A DNA stretch of 64,000 bases from an uncultured Pelagibacteraceae bacterium (GTDB lineage: Bacteria > Pseudomonadota > Alphaproteobacteria > Pelagibacterales > Pelagibacteraceae). The position numbers and the translations under genes were made by a program. The notes below the pieces were generated by a model. It was not told where the DNA came from. It saw only the letters and a program-made list of their open reading frames with translations, and did not search any database. Below are positions 8,974 to 17,806 of the stretch, piece after piece. The stretch is from the NCBI GenBank assembly GCA_902636025.1, contig CACPQG010000002.1, positions 19,178 through 83,177 on the forward strand, given 5' to 3'. Position 1 is the first letter of the stretch, and the number at the start of each line of letters is the position of its first letter.

Positions 8974-9006
8974 TTATATATATACCCGACTAAAATAGTC
9001 AAGTAT
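8974..9006 (-). promoter_or_regulatory. suf operon promoter with a type-1 IscR operator
   Basis: Positions 8982-9006 match every position of the 25-base type-1 IscR consensus as I recall it (ATA-S-YY-GACT-R-WWW-Y-AGTC-RR-S-TAT): the core is the palindrome GACTA-AAA-TAGTC at 8988-9000 with flanks ATACCC and AAGTAT. On the minus strand it overlaps a -35 box TTGACT (9002-8997), followed 17-18 bases later by ATATAA/TATAAC (8979-8973). The operator therefore blocks RNA polymerase, as expected for autorepression. Confidence 0.85.
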
Positions 9007-9089
9007 TACAAAAATTAAAAAGACTCGCAAATTGTCATCGGTATGTGTTAAACAAAGTTTTTTTGTGAGAATAGTTCGCATTAACATTT

Positions 9090-9746
9090 ATGGATAGTAA
9101 AATTTTAGAAATATTTATTCCTGGACCTGCAGGCAGACTAGAAGCAAAATATTTTAAGAGTAAAAAAAATACATCACCAATTGCTTTAGTGCTTCAACCA
9201 CATCCTCAGTATGGTGGAACAATGAACAATAAAGTTGTGGTTGATACATTTCATACTTTTATGGAAAATAATTTTTCCGTTTGTAGAGTAAATTTTAGAG
9301 GAGTTGGAAGAAGCGACGGAGATTTTGACAATGGGCAAGGTGAACTAGCAGACGCTGCAGCTGCTCTTGATTGGTTAGAAAGAGAAAACTTAGATAATTC
9401 TCAATGTTGGGTGTCTGGTTTTTCTTTTGGTTCTTTAATTGCTATGCAATTATTAATGAGAAGACCTGAAATAAATCGCTTTATAGCAATTTCACCTCAA
9501 CCAAATGTATATGATTTTTCCTTTCTTTCACCCTGTCCCACTTCAGGTTTAATGTTATGTGGAAAAAAAGATGAACTTGTGCCAGTGGAATTTATAAATG
9601 AACTAGATAAAAGATTAAGTTCACAAAAAGGAATTAAGGTTGATTTTCAGTCAATACCAGAAGCTAATCACTTTTTTTCGAAATCTGAAAAAGATTTAGT
9701 AAAAGCTTTAGACAAATATATTAAGAAAGAGACAACTATTTTCTAA
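9090..9746 (+). CDS. Alpha/beta hydrolase
   Basis: 218 residues with the fold landmarks in order: oxyanion-side LQPHPQYGG near residues 35-43, FRGVGRSDG, the nucleophile elbow GFSFGS (a GxSxG form, Ser near 111), the acid in CGKKDELVP, and the base histidine in EANHFF. This is the small alpha/beta hydrolase group common next to suf genes in alphaproteobacteria; the substrate is unknown. It is divergent from iscR and ends 4 bases from anmK on the other strand. Confidence 0.85.
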   Translation: MDSKILEIFIPGPAGRLEAKYFKSKKNTSPIALVLQPHPQYGGTMNNKVVVDTFHTFMENNFSVCRVNFRGVGRSDGDFDNGQGELADAAAALDWLERENLDNSQCWVSGFSFGSLIAMQLLMRRPEINRFIAISPQPNVYDFSFLSPCPTSGLMLCGKKDELVPVEFINELDKRLSSQKGIKVDFQSIPEANHFFSKSEKDLVKALDKYIKKETTIF

Positions 9747-9750
9747 ATAA

Positions 9751-10827
9751 TCAAATAATTGTCCCACCTTGTGACTCGTTACTACACCCTGTTGTAGAGG
9801 GAAAAGAAATAGTTAAATTTAAAAATGACCTGATGGCAAGATAAGCAAAAGCTTGTGACTCTATAAAATCACCATCTATTTTAAAATCATCAATATTAAT
9901 TATTTTTTTTTCAATTTTTTTTTCTAATCTTTCAATCAAAAACTTATTTTTTCTTCCACCACCGCAACAAATAATATTTTTTGATGATATTTTATTTGCA
10001 AGTATTTCTTTAGTAAATTCTATTATAGTTGCAGCGCCATCTTCAAGCGTTAAACCTCTAAATGAGGAAATATCAAAATCATTAACATCATAACTTCTTT
10101 TGTTGCTTATTTTGTTGTTAAAATAATTGTCTAACGATTGATCTAATAAAATCTTATTAATTTTACCAGATCTAGCAATGTTGCCACTTTCATCAAATAT
10201 ATTTTTAGTTTTTTGTCTTATCCATAAATCTGAAAGGCAATTACCTGGTCCTAAATCTTTTGCGCTAAAATTATAGTTTTGATCTATAAAAGTTTCATTT
10301 GAAATCCCACCTATATTTAAAAAAACGGTATTATTTTTTTTTATTTTTTTCGCGATTGCAGCATGATAGACTGGTGCTAATGGTGCACCATTACCATTGT
10401 TTTTGATATCATTTTCTCTAAAATTATAAACAATTTTTTTTTTTATTAATTGTGATAAAAGTATACCATCTCCTAATTGTTTAGATATTTTTTCATCTGA
10501 ATTATGATAGATGGTTTGTCCGTGAAATCCCACTAGATCTATTTCTTTGTTAGAATTTTTTATAATTTTGTTAGCAAATTTTGCGTGTAAAATTGTAATT
10601 TCTCTTTCTAAATCGTTTAAGTCTTTTTCATAGTATTTTAAGTTTTTAAAATTGATAATTTTATTTTTAATATAAGATAGCTTTTCGTTTAATTTACTCT
10701 CGTATTTATAGTAGAAATTTTGAATAACCTCAAAGTTATCAACACCATTAGAGTATATTATTGACCCATCTATGCCATCCATTGATGTACCACTCATCAA
10801 ACCCAAACAGTAAAAATTTTTATTCAT
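9751..10827 (-). CDS. anmK: Anhydro-N-acetylmuramic acid kinase
   Basis: 358 residues. The start GLMSGTSMDGIDG, the VGFHGQTIYHN segment near residue 103, GGISNETF and the C-terminal CGGGRKN are diagnostic of AnmK. The enzyme cleaves the 1,6-anhydro ring and phosphorylates anhydroMurNAc, recycling peptidoglycan fragments to MurNAc-6-P in the cytoplasm. It is divergent from tyrS. No murQ or nagZ is near, so the rest of the recycling route is not shown here. Confidence 0.95.
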   Translation of the reverse strand: MNKNFYCLGLMSGTSMDGIDGSIIYSNGVDNFEVIQNFYYKYESKLNEKLSYIKNKIINFKNLKYYEKDLNDLEREITILHAKFANKIIKNSNKEIDLVGFHGQTIYHNSDEKISKQLGDGILLSQLIKKKIVYNFRENDIKNNGNGAPLAPVYHAAIAKKIKKNNTVFLNIGGISNETFIDQNYNFSAKDLGPGNCLSDLWIRQKTKNIFDESGNIARSGKINKILLDQSLDNYFNNKISNKRSYDVNDFDISSFRGLTLEDGAATIIEFTKEILANKISSKNIICCGGGRKNKFLIERLEKKIEKKIINIDDFKIDGDFIESQAFAYLAIRSFLNLTISFPSTTGCSNESQGGTII

Positions 10828-10886
10828 AAATATTTTTAAATTACTTTAAATATCAAGTATATTAATTTTACACTTTTTTAAAAAAA

Positions 10887-12122
10887 ATGGACAAGTCGTT
10901 CTTAACAGAATTCAAAGAAAGAGAATACTACAATCAATGCACTGATTTTGATGGGTTAAATGAATTAATGAGAATGAAGTCTATAAGGGCTTACATAGGT
11001 TTTGATTGTACAGCTAAAAGTTTACATGTTGGTAGTCTTTTACAAATAATGTGTTTAAGAATGCTTCAAAAATATGGGCATCAACCAATTGTTCTACTCG
11101 GAGGTGGAACAACAAGAATTGGTGATCCGTCAGGAAAAGAAGAAACGAGAAAAATGTTATCAGATAACGAAATAGAATCTAATATTAAAAATATCCAAAA
11201 GGTATTTAATATTTTTTTAAAAACTAATAACACAAAAATAAAGCCAATATTTGTTAATAATTATAAATGGCTCGGTAAATTAAATTATATAAAATTTTTA
11301 AGAGAAATAGGTAAACATTTTACAATAAATAAAATGTTAAGCTTTGATAGTGTAAAATTAAGATTAGATCGTGAACAATCTTTAAGCTATATGGAATTTA
11401 ATTATATGATTCTTCAAGCGTATGATTTTTTAGAACTTAGTAAAAATAAAAATTGTGTTATGCAGATTGGTGGATCAGATCAGTGGGGTAATATTGTTAA
11501 TGGAGTTGAATTAATAAAAAGGTACTCTAGAAAACAATCTTTTGGCTTAACAACTCCTTTAATAACATTAGCCTCCGGTGTAAAAATGGGTAAGACTGAA
11601 AGTGGAGCTGTATGGCTAGACAAATCTTTATTGTCTCCATATGATTACTGGCAGTTTTGGAGAAATACAGATGATAGAGATGTTAACAGATTTCTTAAAA
11701 TGTTTACCGATATAAGTTTAGAAAAAATAGATGAAATTAAAAATAATAATATAAATGAATTAAAAATTTTATTAGCAAATGAGGCGACCGCAATGTTGCA
11801 TGGAAAGTTAGCCTCTAAAAAGGCAGAGCAAACTGCTAAAAAAACTTTTGAGGCTGGTTCGATTGGTGTAGATTTGCCGACCATAAAAATAAATAAAAGT
11901 GAAATAGAAAAAGGTATAAATATTTTAGATCTTGTTATATTTTCCAATCTTTTAAGCTCAAAAAGTGAAATAAGAAGAATAATAAAAAATAGAGGTATAA
12001 AAATTAACAACGAAATAATTGAAGACCAAAAATTACAAATTTTACTAAAAGATTTTAAAAATCAAAATTTTATAAAATTATCACTAGGAAAGAAAAAACA
12101 TGTAATAATTAAAATAAATTAA
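10887..12122 (+). CDS. tyrS: Tyrosyl-tRNA synthetase
   Basis: 411 residues, full length. Class I features: YIGFDCTAKSLHVGSLLQ with HVGS as the HIGH motif (about 47-50), the tyrosine-binding YMILQAYDF and QIGGSDQWGNI, and KMGKTESG as the KMSKS equivalent. A C-terminal S4-like RNA-binding domain follows (ILDLVIFSNLLSSKSEIRRIIKNRGIKIN reading across residues about 345-373). It charges tRNA(Tyr). Its TAA overlaps the TAA of the convergent AsmA-like gene in a shared TTAA at 12119-12122. Confidence 0.98.
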   Translation: MDKSFLTEFKEREYYNQCTDFDGLNELMRMKSIRAYIGFDCTAKSLHVGSLLQIMCLRMLQKYGHQPIVLLGGGTTRIGDPSGKEETRKMLSDNEIESNIKNIQKVFNIFLKTNNTKIKPIFVNNYKWLGKLNYIKFLREIGKHFTINKMLSFDSVKLRLDREQSLSYMEFNYMILQAYDFLELSKNKNCVMQIGGSDQWGNIVNGVELIKRYSRKQSFGLTTPLITLASGVKMGKTESGAVWLDKSLLSPYDYWQFWRNTDDRDVNRFLKMFTDISLEKIDEIKNNNINELKILLANEATAMLHGKLASKKAEQTAKKTFEAGSIGVDLPTIKINKSEIEKGINILDLVIFSNLLSSKSEIRRIIKNRGIKINNEIIEDQKLQILLKDFKNQNFIKLSLGKKKHVIIKIN

Positions 12123-14296
12123 TTTGTTTTTTTAATTTTTTCTAATGTTCTAGTTAAAAATCTTGGTGTTAAAGTTTTGATTGGGTTTACAGTTGTTTTA
12201 ATATTTTTGGGCGGTCCTTTTAGTTTGAAGCTTACACCAAATACTCCTTCTCCGGTTTTTTTACCAACTAAAATATCCCCTAATACCGGTATAGATCCAA
12301 CGAATTTATTAATGGTAGTTGCAGGCACTAGAGTACCTTTCAAACTTACAATTTTATTTTTTTCAATATAACCTTCCATTAAAATTGATATTGCAGGTCC
12401 AATTGCATAAAGTTCGTCGATTTTTGTTAAATTTTTTTTGTTTGTAAATTTCATTTCTAATTCATCGAAACTCACACCTTCACCTGATAAAATATCTGCA
12501 ATACCTTGTAACGACGCAAGTGTGAGAATTTTAGTTAATGCAGGTAACTCTTTGAGACTAAATTCAAAAATTTTAAGTTGGGAGTTTGATACTTTATTTT
12601 TTTTAACAGAATAAAAATCAATCTTACCTCTTTCAAAACCCTTTACAAATTTATATTTTTTAACAAATGGTTTAGCTTGTCCTGAATAAAAAGTTGTAAC
12701 TTTTTGATCATCTTTGTTCTTAACTGTAATTGATAGATTATCTTTATTTGGAAATGAAGATTTCAATGACATATCATAAATATCATTGCCATTAATTTTG
12801 ATATTACCCCGTAGATTTAAAATATGATGATCATTGTCTAAGTAATTTTTTTTGAATTTAACTTTAAAAATTCTCTCTTTATCATCAAACAACTTTGTTT
12901 CATTGTTATTCTCAAATAAAATTTGATCTATAATTTTATTTAAATTAAAACTTTGACCTTCAATAGAAAAACTATTTTTTTTATATCGTACTATTGAAAT
13001 ATCGTTTTTATTTTTATTTATATCCAAATATTCAAGGTTTATTTTTTTAAAATCAGAGATTTGAAAGTTTTTTGATAGATAGACATCATCAAAATTAATT
13101 TTATCATTATTTCTTTTTATATTTATTTTTTTTAAATACATTTTTTTATCTTTTCTTTCACCAATAATTTTAAAATTTAAAGTTTCATCATCACTCTTCA
13201 TGAAGTTAATTAAGTCAATATTGAAGGGTATTTTTCTTACATCTAGATCAAGCTGAAATTTAACATCTCCTTTATTAAATTCAAAATCATATTTCATGTC
13301 ATCTATTTTTTTTCCTATTTGAAAATTACCAGAACCATCCAGCAATATTTTTTTATCAAAATTTATATTAATTTTTTGATTTAAAAGAGTAATCTTATTA
13401 TTAAAATTGGGAATATATTTTTTAATTTTTAAACTATCAGTTTCGTATTCGGCTTTTACTAAGTTTATTTTAGAGATCAATTTTAAATCGGAAAACTTAA
13501 ATTTTCGTGATAAATTAAATTTAAAATTATTATTAGAAGATAGACTTATATTTTTAAAATTTTCATTTTTTACAAACATATTTATAATCGAATTTGACAC
13601 AACACTTTCTTTACTTTCAACATCCCCTTCAACAAGATAATATTTATTTTTCTTTATAAAATTAACATTTTTCATAAATAATTCTAAACCTTGGTATTCA
13701 GATTTTAGATTTTTAATTTGAATTTTATTTTTTATATATTTAATATTACATGACACCTTTTCTATTTTTTGCTTATTAAATAATTCAATCGAGAGATTTT
13801 CAATATCGGCAACAATCTCATATTTGTCTTCTTTTAACTTGCCTTTTTCATCAAAATTTAATTTTATAGAAATTTCAACATTTCCCTTTTTGATTATCTT
13901 ATCTATTATTAATAATTGAGGACTATCTTTATATGATCTTGTAAATTTTATAATTTTTTTTATTTGATTTTTTTCACTTTCTATAGCTAAGTTTTTAATT
14001 GCAAATTCTCTTTTAAAAAAAGACTTCAAATCATAAGTTGTAGATACTGATTTAAATTTAATTTTATCGTTTTCCAATAAAATTGTTGGATAATCTGTTT
14101 CTAAATCTATAGATAGCTTTGAAATATTTAATAAAATTTTTATATCACCTAATTTTAATTTAATATCAGGATAATTTTTTTGGATCCTATTTTCAATTCT
14201 GCCGTTAAAAGTCTTAGTTTTAATTCCAAAATAACTTAAATAGATAATTAAAGTAACGAATAAAATTATTATGAAGTATAAAGTTTTTTTTATCAT
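12119..14296 (-). CDS. AsmA/YhdP-like envelope protein (DUF3971-type)
   Basis: 725 residues: one N-terminal membrane anchor (residues about 5-24, hydrophobic FIIILFVTLIIYLSYFG), then a long beta-rich, Lys/Asn-heavy periplasmic region, and a better conserved C-terminal AsmA-like part (LPALTKILTLASLQGIADIL; GTLVPATTINKFVGSIPVLG; GVFGVSFKLKGPP). Proteins of this family form inner-membrane-anchored periplasmic bridges for phospholipid movement to the outer membrane. It lies directly upstream of nothing on its own strand beyond the window's tyrS and follows prfB with no gap, suggesting one transcript with prfB and PBP1A. Confidence 0.8.
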   Translation of the reverse strand: MIKKTLYFIIILFVTLIIYLSYFGIKTKTFNGRIENRIQKNYPDIKLKLGDIKILLNISKLSIDLETDYPTILLENDKIKFKSVSTTYDLKSFFKREFAIKNLAIESEKNQIKKIIKFTRSYKDSPQLLIIDKIIKKGNVEISIKLNFDEKGKLKEDKYEIVADIENLSIELFNKQKIEKVSCNIKYIKNKIQIKNLKSEYQGLELFMKNVNFIKKNKYYLVEGDVESKESVVSNSIINMFVKNENFKNISLSSNNNFKFNLSRKFKFSDLKLISKINLVKAEYETDSLKIKKYIPNFNNKITLLNQKININFDKKILLDGSGNFQIGKKIDDMKYDFEFNKGDVKFQLDLDVRKIPFNIDLINFMKSDDETLNFKIIGERKDKKMYLKKINIKRNNDKINFDDVYLSKNFQISDFKKINLEYLDINKNKNDISIVRYKKNSFSIEGQSFNLNKIIDQILFENNNETKLFDDKERIFKVKFKKNYLDNDHHILNLRGNIKINGNDIYDMSLKSSFPNKDNLSITVKNKDDQKVTTFYSGQAKPFVKKYKFVKGFERGKIDFYSVKKNKVSNSQLKIFEFSLKELPALTKILTLASLQGIADILSGEGVSFDELEMKFTNKKNLTKIDELYAIGPAISILMEGYIEKNKIVSLKGTLVPATTINKFVGSIPVLGDILVGKKTGEGVFGVSFKLKGPPKNIKTTVNPIKTLTPRFLTRTLEKIKKTN

Positions 14297-15386
14297 TTAA
14301 ATATGTAAAGAACTTTCTAAAAATCCGTCTATATTACCCTCCAAAACTTTATCTGGATCTGTACTTTCAAAATTAGTTCTATTGTCTTTAACTAATCGAT
14401 ATGGTTGCAGAACATAAGACCTTATTTGATGACCCCATCCAATATCAGTTTTTTCACTTTCAAAATTCTCTGCCTCTTTCTCTTTCTTTTTTAATTCAAA
14501 ATCATATAGTCTTGCTTTAAGCATTTTCATGCATGTCTCTTTATTTTTATGCTGAGATCTTTCGTTTTGGCACTGCACAACAATTTTTGTTGGCAAATGT
14601 GTTATCCTAACAGCGCTATCAGTTGTATTTACATGCTGACCACCAGCCCCACTTGATCTATATGTATCAATTCGTAAATCTTTCTCTTTTATATCAAGTT
14701 CAATGCTATCATCTATAATTGGATAAACCCAAACACTAGCAAAACTTGTATGTCTTCTAGCTCCAGAATCATAAGGTGATACTCTAACTAGTCGGTGAAT
14801 ACCGGACTCAGATTTGAGCCAACCATAAAGATATTCTCCTTGAATTTTGAAAGTAGTAGATTTAATCCCAGCTTCTTCACCTTTGTGTTCACTTATAATA
14901 CTTGTGTGATATTTTTTACTTTGTGCCCACTTTAAATACATTCTTTTAAGCATTTCAGCCCAATCTTGGCTTTCTGTTCCCCCTGCGCCCGCGTGTATTT
15001 CAACATAGCAATCCAAAATATCACTCTCTTTGGATAAAAAGCATTTTATTTCATTTTTTTTTGACTTAAACATTACTTCTCTACATGAGTTTATTGATTC
15101 TTTAATAATAGATTGATTATTTTCTTCAATTGCGAGGTTGTATAAATCAGTAAGATCTTTTATTTCTTGTTCTGATTTTTCAAAAGAATTAAGTAAGTCC
15201 TCAAAGAATTTTTTTTCCTTTATAGTTTTTTGTGCAGAGGTTTTATCTTTCCAAAAATTTTCTTCTAAAATCTTTTGATTATTTTTTTCTATTTTTAAAC
15301 GAATATTATTTTTTTCAAAGAAACTCCTGTATTCTTTGATTTATTTTAATAATATTTTTTTTATATTTTATAAAATCGTTATCCAT
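14297..15386 (-). CDS. prfB: Peptide chain release factor 2, with programmed +1 frameshift
   Basis: Two joined frames: 15386-15318 encodes 23 residues (MDNDFIKYKK...QEFL) and reaches an in-frame TGA at 15317-15315; a +1 slip at CTT-T gives GAA at 15316 and an open frame to 14297, for 362 residues, close to the 365 of E. coli RF2. A Shine-Dalgarno-like AGGAG lies 3 bases before CTT, the same arrangement as the known prfB autoregulatory site. The GGQ hydrolysis motif falls at 248-250 and the stop-codon recognition tripeptide reads SPY (203-205) rather than SPF. RF2 releases peptides at UGA and UAA, so low RF2 raises frameshifting. The start overlaps the PBP1A stop by 1 base. Confidence 0.95.
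15315..15328 (-). promoter_or_regulatory. prfB programmed frameshift site
   Basis: On the minus strand the bases read AGGAGTTTCTTTGA: internal Shine-Dalgarno (15328-15324), 3-base spacer, the slippery CTT codon and the TGA stop. All elements of the classical RF2 feedback site are present with canonical spacing. Confidence 0.93.
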
Positions 15387-17719
15387 TAATAGAATCTTAA
15401 TATATTATCTTGGTTAAATCTATTGTTTAATATTTGATTTTTTTGAATTTCATTTACATTTTCGTTCTTAAAGACCTCTATTATAGTTTTTTTTGTAAAA
15501 AAAGAGGATTTTTTTCCTGTCATTGGATCAATCACCATAAGTGTAATATTTTCGGGAACCTTAAATGGCCTCGCGTCTTTCTTTTTAACTGAGGTCTTTA
15601 TAAATTCTTTAAATATTGGCATAGCGGTTCTAGCTCCTGTTTCTTTTTTCCCAAGTGTTTTTGGGTTATCAAAACCAACATATACACCTATTATTAGTTT
15701 TGATGTATAACCGATAAACCATGTATCTGTATTTTTGTTAGTTGTTCCAGTTTTTCCAGCTAAGTCCAAATTTAGATCTCTAAGTCCTTTACCTGTTCCT
15801 CTTTGAACCGCACCTTCTAACATTGAAGTAATTTGGTAGGCGGTTTCTGGTGAAAATATTTGCTCAAATTTATCTATTATTTGAGGATAATCATTACCTA
15901 AATAAGAAATTTTATCACACTTATCACAACGTCTATTTTCATTATTTATTATGGTATTCCCTTCGCTGTCTTGAATTCTATCTATTAGTATAGGCTTTAC
16001 TAATTTGCCTCCATTCAAAAAAGATGAGTAAGCAGAAGTTAATTTTAATAAAGTAGTTTCAGCTGAACCTAATGAAATTGATAGTAATTCATTTGGGTTT
16101 TCATAGATTCCCAACTTTTTTGAAAAATTTATTATTTTTTTTAATCCTAGATCTTGTGCAATTCTGACAGTCATTAAATTCCTTGATTTTTCAAGTCCAG
16201 TCCGCATTGTTGATAGTCCATAAAATTTTTTCCCATAATTTTCTGGTTTCCATAATTTTAAATCTTCTCCTTGCTCTAATACAAGTGGAGCGTCTAATAC
16301 TAATGAAGACGGTTTATAATTATTTTCCAATGCAAGTGCGTAAATAAATGGTTTGAATGCAGAACCTGGTTGTCTTAAAGCTTGTGAAGCTCTATTAAAC
16401 TCACTTTGTAAAAAACTAAATCCCCCACTCATTGCAAGTACTCTTCCAGTATAAGGATCCATAACTACAATAGATCCATTTACATCTGGTATTTGTTTTA
16501 AGTTATAAATATTTTTAGTATTTTTTTTTACATGAATAATATCTCCAAGAATTATTTTATCTTTGCTCAACTTAATCCATTTTAGATCTTTTTGCGAAAT
16601 GTATCCTTTTTTCTGACTCTCTGTTTCAATTTCGATTTTGAATTCATCAACAAATTTTACAATAGCTAATTCCCAACCAAATGATGTTTCAATTTTATAC
16701 TTTTCAAGTTTCTTAAACCAATTTTTTTCATATTTTTTGTTTAGAAGTGAGCCCCTCCAACCTTTTCTTCTATCATAATCAAGCAAACCTTTTCTTAAAG
16801 CGGAGGTCGCTTTTGATTGGATATTTAAATTGAGAGGTGATTTGATATTTAAACCATCTTTATAAACTTTATCAAATCCAAATTTATTAAGTATGTTTTT
16901 TCTTATATCTTCAACATAGTATCTTGAGTCCTCTAAATATATTTTTTTTCTTTTCTTAAGATTAATTTCTTCTTTAATAAATGAATTATATTGAGCCTCT
17001 GAAATAAAATTATTCTCAAAAAGATTTTTTAATACAAGGTTTCTTCTATATTTTGCTAGGTCTTTATTTTTGAAAGGATTATATTTACTTGGTGCTTTTG
17101 GTAATGCGGCAAGCAAAGAAGCTTCAACATAATTTAAATCTGTAATTGGTTTGTCAAAATAATTTAAACTTGCTGCGGCTATACCATAAGAACCTCCGCC
17201 TAAATAAATTTGATTTAAATAAAGTTCTAAAATTCTTTCTTTGCTTAAAGTTCTTTCTATTCTAAAAGCAAGTATAGCCTCTTTTATTTTTCTATTTAAA
17301 CTTACTTCATTGGTTAATAAAAAATTTTTAGCAACTTGTTGTGTGATTGTTGATGCTCCTTCTAGTCTTTTTGAGGAAATTAAATTAAAAATATTATTTT
17401 TGGTTGCTCTAATAACCCCTTTTGCGTCTACACCTGGATGATTGAAAAAATTCTTATCCTCTGCTGACAAGAAAGAATTAATTATTTTATCTGGAATTGA
17501 AGCGTACGGCACAAATATCCTTTTTTCAGTTGAAAAATCATTCACCAATTCTCCATCTCCAGAATAAACTTTACTTGAAACTGGTGCTTTATAATTTTTA
17601 AGAAATTTATAATCTGGTAATTTGTTAGAAAAAGACCAAAGTATTGATAATACAACTAATATAATTACTGTAATTCCAGCTGTTAATAAAACTAGAATCT
17701 TTTTAATTAAACCATTCAT
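15386..17719 (-). CDS. mrcA: Penicillin-binding protein 1A (bifunctional)
   Basis: 777 residues: an N-terminal membrane anchor (about residues 8-29), a GT51 glycosyltransferase domain (SAEDKNFFNHPGVD; GASTITQQVAKN; RTLSKERILELYLNQIYLGG), an OB-like linker, then a transpeptidase domain with the SxxK motif in GSAFKPF, the SxN motif in KSRNLM and the KTG motif in LAGKTGTTNKNTD. It polymerises and cross-links peptidoglycan on the periplasmic side. It is divergent from the RNase E gene and is followed by prfB, a typical alphaproteobacterial pair. Confidence 0.97.
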   Translation of the reverse strand: MNGLIKKILVLLTAGITVIILVVLSILWSFSNKLPDYKFLKNYKAPVSSKVYSGDGELVNDFSTEKRIFVPYASIPDKIINSFLSAEDKNFFNHPGVDAKGVIRATKNNIFNLISSKRLEGASTITQQVAKNFLLTNEVSLNRKIKEAILAFRIERTLSKERILELYLNQIYLGGGSYGIAAASLNYFDKPITDLNYVEASLLAALPKAPSKYNPFKNKDLAKYRRNLVLKNLFENNFISEAQYNSFIKEEINLKKRKKIYLEDSRYYVEDIRKNILNKFGFDKVYKDGLNIKSPLNLNIQSKATSALRKGLLDYDRRKGWRGSLLNKKYEKNWFKKLEKYKIETSFGWELAIVKFVDEFKIEIETESQKKGYISQKDLKWIKLSKDKIILGDIIHVKKNTKNIYNLKQIPDVNGSIVVMDPYTGRVLAMSGGFSFLQSEFNRASQALRQPGSAFKPFIYALALENNYKPSSLVLDAPLVLEQGEDLKLWKPENYGKKFYGLSTMRTGLEKSRNLMTVRIAQDLGLKKIINFSKKLGIYENPNELLSISLGSAETTLLKLTSAYSSFLNGGKLVKPILIDRIQDSEGNTIINNENRRCDKCDKISYLGNDYPQIIDKFEQIFSPETAYQITSMLEGAVQRGTGKGLRDLNLDLAGKTGTTNKNTDTWFIGYTSKLIIGVYVGFDNPKTLGKKETGARTAMPIFKEFIKTSVKKKDARPFKVPENITLMVIDPMTGKKSSFFTKKTIIEVFKNENVNEIQKNQILNNRFNQDNILRFY

Positions 17720-17806
17720 TTTAGTTTATTTATTTATTAAATTTGTTAATGTTATGGCATCAGAATTTATTAAATAGTAAAAAATGAACTATAAAATTAT
17801 AATCTC

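Noticed and set aside
14297..15073. prfB as a truncated gene or pseudogene starting at 15073
   Set aside because: Upstream codons continue in the same frame to 15316 and join a 23-codon leader through a classical RF2 frameshift site.
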